From Ruminobacter amylophilus (GTDB lineage Bacteria; Pseudomonadota; Gammaproteobacteria; Enterobacterales; Succinivibrionaceae): a stretch of DNA of 64,000 bases. A model generated the notes under the pieces. It ran no database searches and was not told the DNA's origin. It worked only from the letters and a program-made list of their open reading frames with translations. A program made the position numbers and the translations under genes. This document shows, piece by piece, positions 39,630-48,692 of this stretch (its first letter is position 1; the number at the start of each line of letters is the position of its first letter). Location of the stretch: contig NZ_FOXF01000008.1 of assembly GCF_900115655.1 (NCBI RefSeq), forward strand, positions 18,017-82,016, given 5' to 3'.

Positions 39630-40841
39630 ATGGAAAACAGCTCTTCGTTTGATAATCAGCATTTCTATGCTGTGGCAGCCTGTGAGTCTTCAGGTGATAC
39701 TTTGGGTGAAGGGCTGATACGTTCCATTCGTAAAAAAGATCCTCTTGCCCGTTTTATCGGAGTATTCGGTCCAAAAATGAAAAAAGCAGCCGGAAGTAAT
39801 TCCGTGCAGCTTTTTGATATGGAAGAACTTGCGGTAATGGGGATCGGTGAGGTGCTTCGTTCTTTACCAAGAATTCTTAAAATCAGGCGAAATCTGATCT
39901 CATCATTAAAGAGAATCAAACCGCTGGTTTATATCGGTATTGACGCTCCTGATTTCAATCTTCACGTTGAATTAAAACTAAAACAGAGCGGAATACCTAC
40001 GGTTCATTACGTAAGTCCTTCCATATGGGCCTGGCGTCAGAATCGTATATACAAGATAAAGGCAGCTACTGACATGGTGCTGTCCATACTTCCGTTTGAA
40101 AAGGATTTTTACGACAGGTTTGATGCACCATGCACATATGTCGGTCACAGACTTGCAAAAGAAATCCCTATGAATGTTCCAATGAACGCCGCCAGACTTG
40201 CTCTTAACTTTTCTGATGAAGCAATGAAGAGTAATCAGGTGGTCGGAATTCTTCCGGGAAGCCGTGTGGCTGAAATAAAGTTTCTGACACCTGAGTTTGC
40301 CGAGGCGGCCTATGAACTGCAGAGAAAGTATCCTGTAATGCGTTTTGTCAGTGCCGCAACAACCAGAGAGAAGGCAGAGCTCATTTCAAAAATATGGCAG
40401 AAGCATGCCCCGAATATTCCCTTAACCATATGGGTTGGGCGCTCAAAGGAAGTCATGTGTGCTTCTAATGCCCTGATAATTGCGTCAGGAACGGCTACAC
40501 TTGAAGCAATGCTTCTTAATAAGAGCATGGTTGTCTGTTATATAGTGAGCAACATTACCGCCATGATAGGCAAGCATCTGCTCAAGGTTAACATGTTTTC
40601 CCTGCCTAATCTGTTAAGCGGAAGAAGGATAGTTCCTGAACTGATTCAGGATGACTGTACTCCGGATAATATCAGTGAAGAAATCAACAAGATATTCACC
40701 AGTGACAACCGTCATATCTTTATGGAGTTTAACCGGCTTCACAAGCTTCTCTGCATGGATTCTGATTCCATAGCCGCTGATGCCGTATTAAAGGTTATCT
40801 CCGACAGGAAAGTGTCATTGTCTGATAATAAGCAGGCATAA
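39630..40841 (+). CDS. lpxB: Lipid-A-disaccharide synthase LpxB
   Basis: 403 residues from the ATG at 39630, directly after the lpxA stop. A GTG at 39612 would overlap lpxA and add six residues; neither has a clear ribosome site, so coupling to lpxA is likely. Family motifs are AACESSGDTLGEGLI near the N-terminus, HYVSPSIWAWRQNRI and LPGSRVAEI. It is a GT-B glycosyltransferase joining UDP-diacylglucosamine and lipid X. Confidence 0.94.
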   Translation: MENSSSFDNQHFYAVAACESSGDTLGEGLIRSIRKKDPLARFIGVFGPKMKKAAGSNSVQLFDMEELAVMGIGEVLRSLPRILKIRRNLISSLKRIKPLVYIGIDAPDFNLHVELKLKQSGIPTVHYVSPSIWAWRQNRIYKIKAATDMVLSILPFEKDFYDRFDAPCTYVGHRLAKEIPMNVPMNAARLALNFSDEAMKSNQVVGILPGSRVAEIKFLTPEFAEAAYELQRKYPVMRFVSAATTREKAELISKIWQKHAPNIPLTIWVGRSKEVMCASNALIIASGTATLEAMLLNKSMVVCYIVSNITAMIGKHLLKVNMFSLPNLLSGRRIVPELIQDDCTPDNISEEINKIFTSDNRHIFMEFNRLHKLLCMDSDSIAADAVLKVISDRKVSLSDNKQA

Positions 40842-41131
40842 TCAGTTTTTATATCTTTATTTTCTATCGGAAAGCGCAGACCGGTTTTTCTCTGTCAATA
40901 ATGAGATACAGGAATGTTTTCCGGCAGTTGTCGTAAAAATACCTGTAGGTACAGTACCGATAATATGTGATTAAAAAAGCATGTGAACAGTACGGAAATA
41001 ATCAGGCTGATGTTTTATTTCTGCCGTAGAGGTTATCCACATGGCTGTGAAAATCTTTTTTTGCCCTCAATGTCTGAAATTTTTTATAATGGACAGATAT
41101 TCTGTTAATTATATATGCTTGGTGAATCGTC
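40842..41131. other. Spacer lpxB-rnhB with overlapping dyads and a DnaA box
   Basis: Two palindromes overlap at 40940-40958 (TACCTGTAGGTA and GGTACAGTACC). A perfect DnaA box TTATCCACA lies at 41033-41041, followed after 4 nt by an inverted, weaker copy (TGTGAAAAT). The rnhB promoter follows. This is far more than a simple spacer but gives no gene. Confidence 0.5.
41071..41100 (+). promoter_or_regulatory. Promoter of rnhB
   Basis: TTGCCC (41071-41076), 18 nt, TATAAT (41095-41100); rnhB starts 31 nt later. Confidence 0.55.
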
Positions 41132-41755
41132 ATGTCAAAAGTGGAACTGACTCCTTTTGTTTATCCTCTGTCAGGTGAAAATATTATATATGCCGGTACT
41201 GATGAGGCCGGCAGGGGACCTCTGGTCGGCAATGTTGTGGCCGGTGCCGTAATACTTGATCCGGACAATCCGATAGAAGGGCTTGCTGATTCCAAGAAGC
41301 TGTCCGAGAAAAAGAGAGATGCCTTATTTGACGTGATTATGGAAAAGGCCCTGGCTGTTGGAGTGGGAATAGCTACACCGGCGGAAATAGATGAATTTAA
41401 TATACTGTGGGCTTCAATGCTGGCAATGGAAAGAGCTGTAGAGGCTTTAAAGATAGTACCTGATATCGTTCTTGTTGACGGTAATAAGATACCAAAACAT
41501 CTGATGATGCCTGCCAAGGCTGTGGTCAAGGGGGATATGCTGGTTAAGGAAATAAGTGCCGCATCCATAATTGCCAAGGTTACACGTGATCGTGAACTTG
41601 ATGAACTTGATAAACTCTATCCGGAATATGGTTTTGCCTCACATAAAGGCTATCCGACGGCTCAGCATCTTAATGCCATAAATGAATTCGGGATAATAGA
41701 CGGACTTTACAGAACAACGTACAAGCCGGTTAAAGAAATATTATCAAGATCATAA
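41132..41755 (+). CDS. rnhB: Ribonuclease HII
   Basis: 207 residues. The catalytic pair is in [11 protein letters not shown] (Asp24, Glu25), with further acidic residues in [10 protein letters not shown] and [13 protein letters not shown]. It removes ribonucleotides from DNA:RNA hybrids and starts ribonucleotide excision repair. It lies between lpxB and dnaE, the conserved order, but with 290 nt to lpxB and its own promoter. Confidence 0.95.
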   Translation: MSKVELTPFVYPLSGENIIYAGTDEAGRGPLVGNVVAGAVILDPDNPIEGLADSKKLSEKKRDALFDVIMEKALAVGVGIATPAEIDEFNILWASMLAMERAVEALKIVPDIVLVDGNKIPKHLMMPAKAVVKGDMLVKEISAASIIAKVTRDRELDELDKLYPEYGFASHKGYPTAQHLNAINEFGIIDGLYRTTYKPVKEILSRS

Positions 41756-41785
41756 GATAAAAATAACAGGTATTGTTTTTATCTT
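41754..41785 (+). terminator. AT-rich hairpin at the rnhB stop
   Basis: AAGATAAAAATAA CAGGTA TTGTTTTTATCTT, 13 bp with one wobble, begins at the stop codon. The 3' arm contains a T5 run. It may be a terminator or a 3' end protector; the remaining 150 nt to dnaE hold no clear promoter. Confidence 0.4.
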
Positions 41786-41937
41786 AATTAGGGTAAAATC
41801 TTTGTTCACGCTTGTATTTTTTGATTAGCAGCAATGGAATTTGAGCGGACTGTTGATGAAACATGATCCGATAAAAGCCCGAAAACAGCAACGTTTCAAT
41901 ATCTGTGTTTCGGTCGCCAGGTTATTGAGGACTAAAA

Positions 41938-44900
41938 ATGTCAGATAACAAATTTGTTCACTTATACGTGCATACAGACTATTCAATGTGTGACGGCTTA
42001 ATGGATGTGAAGAAGGTCGTCAGCAATGCAAAGTCTCTGGGGATGGAAGCCGTATCGATAACTGATTTCATGAATCAGTGCAATGCCGTAAAACTCTATG
42101 AATGCGGCATGGGGCAGGGGGTAAAACCGATATTCGGTATTGAGCTTAACGTATATGACGATACCAAGAAAAACGCGGCTGAGCATACCTTTTTCAGAAT
42201 CAAGCTTTATGCAATAAACCTTACTGGATACAGAAATATCGTAGATCTGCAGTCATACGGTTATCAGCAGGGGGCTCTGGATCATGTGTTCAGAGTAAAT
42301 CTGAGCTGGTTAAAGGATTACAGTGACGGTGTAATCATGCTGACCGGAGGGCTGAACGGAGATCTGGCAAAATTCCTGCTTTCAGGAAGACAGGATCTGT
42401 TTGAGCAGAGACTTAAATATTATCGGGAATGTTATCCGAACAGACTTTATTTTGAAATTTCCCGTTGCGGCAGACCTCAGGAAGAAGAATATATTGCCCT
42501 GGCTCTTAAAAAATCCGTGGAAGAAAATATACCGGTCGTGGCAACGAATCCGGTGATGTTTGCCAAAAAAGAGGACTTTGAAATACATCGTGTAAGAGTG
42601 GCCATTCAGGACAAGGTTACCATTCATGATGAAAAGTGGGTTCATCCGTACACAGATCAGATGTACATGCGCTCCCCAGAGGAAATGATAGAACTTTTCA
42701 GTGATATTCCCGAAGCTATAGAGAATACATGGCAGATAGCCAGACGCTGTAATGTGGAATTATCTCTTGGTACCAATTACCTGCCTAAATTCCCTACAGG
42801 TGATCTCACTGACGCGGAATATCTTCGCAAAGAAGCTTATGAAGGCCTTGAAGAACGACTGGCTGTTATTTTCCCTGATGAGGAGGAAAGGAACAAGAAC
42901 AGGCCGAGATATCTTGAACGTCTTGAAATCGAACTTGACGTAATTATAAAGATGGACTTCCCTGGTTACTTCCTCATAGTGATGGACTTTATTCAGTGGT
43001 CCAAAAAGAATAATATTCCTGTAGGCCCTGGACGTGGTTCCGGTGCCGGTTCACTGGTTGCCTATGCCATAAAGATTACGGATTTTGACCCTCTTCCTTA
43101 CGATTTGCTCTTCGAAAGATTTCTTAATCCTGAACGTGTATCCATGCCTGACTTCGACGTTGACTTCTGTATGGATAACCGAGGTGAAGTAATCAAGTAT
43201 GTGGCTTCAAAATACGGCAGAACTTCCGTATCCCAGATTATTACCTTCGGTACTCTGGCTGCCAAGGCTTCCGTCAAGAGTGTATGCAGAGTTCTGGGGA
43301 AGAGCTACAGTTTCGGGGACAATCTGTCTAAACTCATTCTGTCCAAGCCTGACGTAACTCTGAAGGCAACACTGGGGCTGGATCCGAAAAAAGAGGAATA
43401 CCGTATTCAGGAATTTGTTGATAAGTATGAAAATGATGAGGAATATCATTACATTATTGACATAGCTCTGAAACTTGAAGGTATAACCACTTCCCACGGT
43501 AAGCATGCCGGCGGTGTGGTAATATCTCCTACCGTTATTACCGACTTTGCCCCTCTGATGTGTGATGAGGAAGGCGGTGACTTTAAAACCCAGTTCGATA
43601 AGCATGACGTTGAAGAAGCAGGTCTGGTTAAGTTCGACTTCCTCGGTCTGCGTACCCTGACGGTTATTCACTGGGCTGTTGATATGATTAATGCGCGACT
43701 TGCTAAAAACAATCAGCCTCCGGTAAACATTAACCGCATAGACCTCAAGGATGAGCTTTCTTTTGAACTTCTGCGTTCTGCTGAGACAACAGCGGTGTTC
43801 CAGCTTGAATCCAACGGTATGCGGGAACTGATAAAGAAAATGCAGCCTGACTGTTTTGAAGATATGATTGCTCTTGTTGCATTGTATCGTCCAGGTCCGC
43901 TGGGCAGCGGTATGGTGGATAACTTCGTTGACCGTAAGAGAGGTAATGAACCTATAGCTTATCCTCATCCTGATTTCCAGCATGAAGATCTGAAGCCGGT
44001 TCTGGGACCTACGTACGGTATTATCGTGTATCAGGAACAGGTTATGCAGATCGCTCAGGTGCTGGCCGGATATTCTCTGGGCGGTGCGGATATTCTTCGA
44101 AGAGCCATGGGTAAGAAGCAGCCTGAAGTTATGGCCAAGCACCGTATAACCTATTCTGAAGGTGTGCAGAAGAAGGGCATAATATCTGTAGACAAGGCAA
44201 TGAAGATATTCGATCAGGTGGAAAAGTTCGCGATGTACGGATTTAATAAATCCCACTCTGCAGCTTATGCTCTGGTTACTCTTCAGACTCTCTGGCTTAA
44301 GGCGCATTACCCTGCTGAATTCATGGCTGCAATGATGTCTTCAGAAAAGACCAATGCGGAAAAAATTGAAGTTTTTGTCAATGAATGCCGTCGCCTGAAA
44401 ATCAAGGTGGATCCTCCCGATATCAATGAAGGTCAGACTTCTTTCATAGTGAATGATGAAGGTCATATAGTATTCAGTCTGAGTGCGGTAAAGGGGGTTG
44501 GAGATTTTCCGGTTGAGGCTATTATGAAGGAGCGTTCAAACGGTCCGTTTGTAAGTCTGTTTGATCTGTGCAGGCGTGTTGATAACCGTAATCTTTCCAA
44601 ACGAGTGCTGGAGGCTCTTATTAAAGCCGGGGCTTTGGATAAGATAGGTCCCAACAAGAGTCCAAAGGACAGAAGTACTCTGCTTAAGACCGTGGATCTT
44701 GCATTGAATCTGTGTAACTCTACTTCCAAGGAAAAACAGGGCGGGTACATTGACATGTTCGCTGACGTGGCAGATGAATTCAAGGATCCTGATTATCAGT
44801 TTACCAAGCCTTTTTCCGATAAGGAACTTCTGCAGGGTGAGGTGGAGTATCTCGGACTCTATCTGACTATCGATCCGCTGTCCCGTTACCTTGATGAGAT

Positions 44901-45468
44901 TGATTATCTGCAGGTCAGCAAGATCGGAACGCTTGTTCCTTCATATGGCGGTTATGCATCCGACAGACCTACCGCAACTGTTGCAGGCATTCTGATAGAG
45001 GTTAAGCGCAGTGTTACTTCGAAAGGAGATCACCTGATGAGCGGAGTTATCATGGATAACACCGGCAGAATGGTATTTACCCTGTGGCGTGATCAGATTG
45101 CCCGTTTTGAGGACAAGCTGGAACTGAACACCCTGGTTATTGTTACCGGAAAGATCGGTTATGATGATCGAGAGAACATGAAGAAAATATTCATCGACAA
45201 GGTGGAGAATATCACCACTGCACGTCAGAGATCCGCAAAGTCTCTCAGGGTATATATGGATACTGAACAGCTTAAGGATCAGAAGATTGCCGGCAGGATT
45301 AGGGAGATAGCAGAGGGGCAGGGAGGAAATACCAGACTAGAGCTTGCAATAGACAATGATCGTTCATTTATGATTATTCCTACTCAGTACTATGTAATAC
45401 CGAGTGATTCCATCATAGATTCATTGGAATATTATGTGAAAAACAGAGTGGAAATTATTTACGATTAG
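41938..45468 (+). CDS. dnaE: DNA polymerase III subunit alpha
   Basis: 1176 residues (E. coli 1160), a DnaE1 type. It has the N-terminal PHP domain (LYVHTDYSMCDGLMDV), the palm with the catalytic aspartates in MPDFDVDFCMDNR (about 403-415), the motif GRGSGAGSLVAYA, a helix-hairpin-helix region (about 840-880) and a C-terminal OB domain (VAGILIEVKRSVTSKGDH). It is the replicative polymerase. It ends before the unusual spacer that precedes accA. Confidence 0.97.
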   Translation: MSDNKFVHLYVHTDYSMCDGLMDVKKVVSNAKSLGMEAVSITDFMNQCNAVKLYECGMGQGVKPIFGIELNVYDDTKKNAAEHTFFRIKLYAINLTGYRNIVDLQSYGYQQGALDHVFRVNLSWLKDYSDGVIMLTGGLNGDLAKFLLSGRQDLFEQRLKYYRECYPNRLYFEISRCGRPQEEEYIALALKKSVEENIPVVATNPVMFAKKEDFEIHRVRVAIQDKVTIHDEKWVHPYTDQMYMRSPEEMIELFSDIPEAIENTWQIARRCNVELSLGTNYLPKFPTGDLTDAEYLRKEAYEGLEERLAVIFPDEEERNKNRPRYLERLEIELDVIIKMDFPGYFLIVMDFIQWSKKNNIPVGPGRGSGAGSLVAYAIKITDFDPLPYDLLFERFLNPERVSMPDFDVDFCMDNRGEVIKYVASKYGRTSVSQIITFGTLAAKASVKSVCRVLGKSYSFGDNLSKLILSKPDVTLKATLGLDPKKEEYRIQEFVDKYENDEEYHYIIDIALKLEGITTSHGKHAGGVVISPTVITDFAPLMCDEEGGDFKTQFDKHDVEEAGLVKFDFLGLRTLTVIHWAVDMINARLAKNNQPPVNINRIDLKDELSFELLRSAETTAVFQLESNGMRELIKKMQPDCFEDMIALVALYRPGPLGSGMVDNFVDRKRGNEPIAYPHPDFQHEDLKPVLGPTYGIIVYQEQVMQIAQVLAGYSLGGADILRRAMGKKQPEVMAKHRITYSEGVQKKGIISVDKAMKIFDQVEKFAMYGFNKSHSAAYALVTLQTLWLKAHYPAEFMAAMMSSEKTNAEKIEVFVNECRRLKIKVDPPDINEGQTSFIVNDEGHIVFSLSAVKGVGDFPVEAIMKERSNGPFVSLFDLCRRVDNRNLSKRVLEALIKAGALDKIGPNKSPKDRSTLLKTVDLALNLCNSTSKEKQGGYIDMFADVADEFKDPDYQFTKPFSDKELLQGEVEYLGLYLTIDPLSRYLDEIDYLQVSKIGTLVPSYGGYASDRPTATVAGILIEVKRSVTSKGDHLMSGVIMDNTGRMVFTLWRDQIARFEDKLELNTLVIVTGKIGYDDRENMKKIFIDKVENITTARQRSAKSLRVYMDTEQLKDQKIAGRIREIAEGQGGNTRLELAIDNDRSFMIIPTQYYVIPSDSIIDSLEYYVKNRVEIIYD

Positions 45469-45541
45469 CCTGTCGGGGCGGATAACCTGTTACCCGCTTA
45501 CAGTGTTTGTTTGAGTTTGATTGCATTGTGGTATTAATTTG

Positions 45542-45570
45542 TCGAAATTAAGGGATATTTGGTTTAAAAT
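45542..45570 (+). promoter_or_regulatory. Promoter candidate for the dnaE-accA spacer RNA
   Basis: TCGAAA (45542-45547), 17 nt, TAAAAT (45565-45570), about 70 nt after the dnaE stop. Transcription would start at about 45577, at the beginning of the structured segment. Confidence 0.4.
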
Positions 45571-45575
45571 ACTAA

Positions 45576-45761
45576 AACTTTAAAGATGTTGTTCTAGGAG
45601 TTCCCCGGTTTTGTGACTTCGGGGAAGGATTGACAACAAAACAAAAGGTAGGAAAAGGACTATCCGAGCCTGTTTACGGAAATTCCGTGAATAAAAGCCT
45701 GTTACATCATGCAAGACGCGGGGAAGCCTGCTCATCGGCAGCTGAAACAGGAAGCTTGTGA
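45576..45761 (+). pseudogene. Possible 3' remnant of an IS200/IS605 tnpB gene
   Basis: An open frame of 61 codons runs from after an in-frame TAA (45573-45575) to TGA at 45759-45761. It has no good start. The translation ends ARRGEACSSAAETGSL and is rich in Gly, Ser and Lys without hydrophobic blocks, like the low-complexity tails of TnpB proteins, which often end near an ETGS/EAGS segment. The bases coding AETGSL are the same that form the conserved-looking part of the RNA described in the next entry. The catalytic RuvC and zinc finger parts are absent; dnaE sequence stops only 107 nt upstream. The link to TnpB is from memory of the family and needs a search. Confidence 0.35.
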
Positions 45762-45818
45762 CATATGTTGTTACGGGCGGTTCATCGAAAGGTTGCTGGA
45801 AGTTTGGTATACTTTTTT
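45577..45818 (+). ncRNA. Structured RNA candidate, omega-RNA-like
   Basis: Helices by inspection: TGTTGT/ACAACA (45587-45592 with 45633-45638) enclosing TTCCCCG/CGGGGAA (45601-45607 with 45620-45626); TTTACGGA/TCCGTGAA (45673-45680 with 45684-45691); CTGC/GCAG (45728-45731 with 45738-45741); a possible pseudoknot CCTGTT/AACAGG (45698-45703 with 45746-45751); and a terminal hairpin GCTTGTGACA/TGTTACGGGC (45754-45763 with 45769-45778) followed by GGTTCATC. The string GAAACAGGAAGC, then a hairpin, then GCGGTTCATC is what I recall at the right ends of IS200/IS605 elements, where omega RNA is encoded. A weak hairpin with T6 at 45800-45818 could end it. No intact tnpB is present. Confidence 0.45.
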
Positions 45819-46021
45819 GAAACAAGAAGTGGATAAAAGATTTTCAGTCCCGAACTTCAGAATCATTAAATAACACAGTGTTTATTTTGCCTGCGGCACA
45901 GGTGTTGTGTGTTATGGTAATAGGAACCTGTCGTGCATGGCTGGAAAGCTTTTATGCGGACCGTACTAAAAATGACTGACAGGTCAGATTGTTTTGCTGT
46001 GTAATGTTGTATTCTTAATCT

Positions 46022-46038
46022 GTTATGTCAGACATAAC
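46022..46038. promoter_or_regulatory. 17-bp perfect palindrome before accA (operator-like)
   Basis: GTTATGTCAGACATAAC: 8-bp arms around one base, 97 nt before the accA start. The GTC-N-GAC core with flanking A/T fits the general operator form of FadR-type GntR regulators. A smaller dyad CTGACAGGTCAG lies at 45976-45987. FadR-like control of a fatty acid gene is plausible but inferred. Confidence 0.45.
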
Positions 46039-46135
46039 GGATGCAGATGTTGTTCAGAATATGCGGGATGGCGGTACAGCCGGTTTTTTCTGAACAAAAT
46101 CTTAAATTCTCGTCAGGAATGAGGTGTTACTTATT

Positions 46136-47092
46136 ATGAATATGGATTATCTTGATTTTGAACAGCCTATTGCTGAGATCCTGGCTCATATTGAAGAGCT
46201 TAAGAAAGTCAGTACCAATATCGGCGATAGTCTTGATTTTAGTGATCAGATTGAATCTATGAAAAAGAAGCAGGAAGAATTGACCACCAAGATTTTTTCA
46301 AATCTCGGTGCATGGCAGATTTCCCAGCTTTCACGTCATCCCTTAAGACCATATACCCTTGATTATATTGAAAACATCTTTACTGATTTTGAAGAATTTC
46401 ACGGTGATCGTGCCTATGCTGATGATAATGCCATTGTCGGTGGCATTGCTCGCCTTGACGGTGAATCAGTAATGGTTATCGGTCATCAGAAGGGTAGAGA
46501 TGTTCAGCAGCGTACTTTAAGAAATTTCGGCATGCCAAGACCTGAAGGTTATCGCAAGGCTCTGCGTTTAATGCAGACTGCTGAAAGATTCAAGCTGCCT
46601 ATCATCACCTTTATTGACACACCGGGTGCATATCCGGGAGTTGGTGCTGAAGAACGCGGTCAGGCTGAAGCCATTGCCAGAAATCTTAAGGTAATGAGTT
46701 CTCTTCGTGTACCTATTATCTGTACAGTAATCGGTGAAGGCGGCTCAGGCGGTGCACTGGCTATCGGTGTCGGTGATCGCGTGAATATGCTTCAGTATTC
46801 AACCTATTCCGTAATTTCACCTGAAGGCTGCGCTTCAATTCTCTGGAAGAGTGCCGACAAGGCTTCAACAGCCGCTGAAGCAATGAACATTACCGCTACC
46901 GCATTAAAGGAACTTAACCTGATTGACAATATTATTGAGGAACCTTTAGGCGGAGCTCACAGAGATTACAAGACCATGTCTGAAAATCTCAAGCTCAGAC
47001 TTCTGATGGATCTCAATCAGTTAAAGATGCAGTCTGAAGATCAGCTTCTTGAAAATCGTTATAAGAAGCTTATGGCGTTCGGTTACTGCTAA
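46136..47092 (+). CDS. accA: Acetyl-CoA carboxylase carboxyltransferase subunit alpha
   Basis: 318 residues (E. coli 319) from the ATG at 46136, 9 nt after GAGGTG; an ATG six bases later is possible. The match to E. coli AccA is close: [47 protein letters not shown] and [15 protein letters not shown] are present. With AccD it transfers CO2 from carboxybiotin to acetyl-CoA, the committed step of fatty acid synthesis. It follows dnaE as in E. coli but after an unusually long 667-nt spacer. Confidence 0.97.
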   Translation: MNMDYLDFEQPIAEILAHIEELKKVSTNIGDSLDFSDQIESMKKKQEELTTKIFSNLGAWQISQLSRHPLRPYTLDYIENIFTDFEEFHGDRAYADDNAIVGGIARLDGESVMVIGHQKGRDVQQRTLRNFGMPRPEGYRKALRLMQTAERFKLPIITFIDTPGAYPGVGAEERGQAEAIARNLKVMSSLRVPIICTVIGEGGSGGALAIGVGDRVNMLQYSTYSVISPEGCASILWKSADKASTAAEAMNITATALKELNLIDNIIEEPLGGAHRDYKTMSENLKLRLLMDLNQLKMQSEDQLLENRYKKLMAFGYC

Positions 47093-47140
47093 AAGACATG
47101 GAAAGGCATTGCTGTAAGATGTCTTTGTAAAAGATATAAG

Positions 47141-47170
47141 AAACCTTAATGACAACATTAAGGTTTTTTT
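47141..47170 (+). terminator. Terminator after accA
   Basis: AAACCTTAATG ACAA CATTAAGGTTT, perfect 11-bp stem with continuing T run. It overlaps an in-frame ATG upstream of tilS and therefore argues against that start. Confidence 0.82.
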
Positions 47171-47220
47171 ATTATTATCTGCATAAGAACTGTATAACTG
47201 ATAAGGTAGAGGCGGCCTTT

Positions 47221-48651
47221 ATGACGGAAGATAAGAAGGATGTAACCTGTTCAATAGCTGAAAAGATTGATTTTACTCCTTACAGAAATTTAAACTGGGT
47301 TATAGCTCTGAGCGGCGGGGCGGATTCCAGAATGCTTCTCGAACTTGCTTCGCTTAACAGACATCTGTCGTCAGGCATTATGGCTGTATATGTTCATCAT
47401 CATTTACAGAAAGTTGCTGATGACTGGGCTGTTTTCTGTCAAAAGGAATGTGCCGGTCTGGGCGTGGAATTTCATGTTGAGCATGTTACCGTGGAAAAAA
47501 CCGGTTCCATAGAGGCAAATGCCAGAGCAGCGAGATACAGGGCACTGGCAAAATACATTTCCGCGGATAACTGCGTACTGTTTACCGCTCATCATGCAGA
47601 TGATCTGCTGGAAACCATGATTATGGCTCTTAACAGGGGGTGCGGCCTGCCCGGAATGAGCGCAATTCCGTCTTCTCAGCCGTTTGCTTCAGGTATGCTC
47701 GCGAGACCAATGCTTGCTGTCAGCCGCAGTGAAGTTGAGGAATTCTGTCACGGAAGGGGGCTTGATTACGTCACTGATCCTACAAACTCCAGTATCAAAT
47801 ATGACAGAAATTATCTCAGGCATGAGGTTGTTCCCGTTCTTAAGAAGAGATTTCCTCAGATTCTGACGGGGGCCAGAAGAGTTTCGGAAAATCTCTGCGA
47901 TGATCTTATGCTTCTGGATGACCTGCTTAATGAAAAGGTGTCTGCTTATGTGGAAAAATCTCTGTATTCCGGGATTACACTAAACCTCGGTTCCCTTGCA
48001 GATATAACAGGTGATTTGTCTGAGAAATACCAGAGTGCGTTTATCCGTTTTTTTCTGCGTCATTATCATAATTTAAGCGTATCCAGAAAACAGCTTGCTG
48101 AAATAATGAAGTTCAGAACAAGTAATGATGCTAAAGCCAGACTGATGATTGATAATATGACTGTCGGACTTTATCGCGGGTATCTTGTGGTAAGTCCTGA
48201 TACTTCTGAACTGAGTGAAGCCGGTGAGATTATAGTTGAGTCAGGAAAATCTGTCTGTCTGGGACATTTCCGTATAAGCCTGCAGCCGGAAACAGATGAA
48301 GTACAGACTGCAGCTTCGGGTAACATGGCCTTTCATTCCGTTGGCTCCGTCTTAAAAGAACAGTTTTACATGCATGTGGCAGAGAAAGAATTAAGACTCT
48401 GTTTTAATCCTAAATCTTCTTTAAGGCTGAAGCCGGAGAGCCGAAATCACAGTCAGATATTAAAGCAGTTGTGGAAAGAGTACGGCGTCCCTCTTGGTGT
48501 GAGATGCCTTCATCCAGTAGTTTTTGATTCAATGAACAATCCTCTGGCTGTGTTCGGAGTTTTTAAAACAGCAGATGAAAGTGCTCATGAAAATAATAAA
48601 GAATATCGTAAAGTCACGCTGACCGTTGAATTTATGGATAAGGAAATGTAA
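47221..48651 (+). CDS. tilS: tRNA(Ile)-lysidine synthase TilS
   Basis: 476 residues from the ATG at 47221, with GAGG 8 nt upstream. A longer frame from 47149 would begin inside the accA terminator and is unlikely. The PP-loop is ALSGGADSRML; the substrate helices ANARAARYRAL and HHADDLLETMIMALNRGCGL are typical, and a C-terminal domain follows. It converts C34 of tRNA-Ile2 to lysidine so that AUA is read as isoleucine. Essential. Confidence 0.94.
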   Translation: MTEDKKDVTCSIAEKIDFTPYRNLNWVIALSGGADSRMLLELASLNRHLSSGIMAVYVHHHLQKVADDWAVFCQKECAGLGVEFHVEHVTVEKTGSIEANARAARYRALAKYISADNCVLFTAHHADDLLETMIMALNRGCGLPGMSAIPSSQPFASGMLARPMLAVSRSEVEEFCHGRGLDYVTDPTNSSIKYDRNYLRHEVVPVLKKRFPQILTGARRVSENLCDDLMLLDDLLNEKVSAYVEKSLYSGITLNLGSLADITGDLSEKYQSAFIRFFLRHYHNLSVSRKQLAEIMKFRTSNDAKARLMIDNMTVGLYRGYLVVSPDTSELSEAGEIIVESGKSVCLGHFRISLQPETDEVQTAASGNMAFHSVGSVLKEQFYMHVAEKELRLCFNPKSSLRLKPESRNHSQILKQLWKEYGVPLGVRCLHPVVFDSMNNPLAVFGVFKTADESAHENNKEYRKVTLTVEFMDKEM

Positions 48652-48654
48652 GGC

Positions 48655-48692
48655 AAAAAAAACGGTCATCAATACGCTTTATTTGATGACCG
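48655..48692 (-). terminator. Minus-strand terminator after tilS
   Basis: CGGTCATCAA / TTGATGACCG (48663-48672, 48683-48692). On the minus strand the stem runs into T8. As the nearest minus gene rpsT already has a closer terminator, this one may serve a small minus-strand transcript or, by its stem, tilS itself. Confidence 0.6.

Noticed and set aside
41033..41041. Replication origin at the DnaA box
   Set aside because: Only one perfect box and one weak partner; no box cluster, no AT-rich unwinding element, no dnaA/dnaN/gidA nearby.
43207..44307. 366-codon minus-strand frame inside dnaE
   Set aside because: Lies antisense within a highly conserved polymerase gene; composition is typical of a shadow frame.
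45577..45818. RNase P RNA, SRP RNA, 6S RNA or tmRNA in the dnaE-accA spacer
   Set aside because: The conserved cores of these RNAs (for example GAGGAAAGTCC of RNase P or the GGAAG loop context of SRP RNA) are not present in order.
45580..45825. 81-codon minus-strand frame across the structured spacer
   Set aside because: No ribosome site or family motif; explained by the inverted repeats of the RNA candidate.
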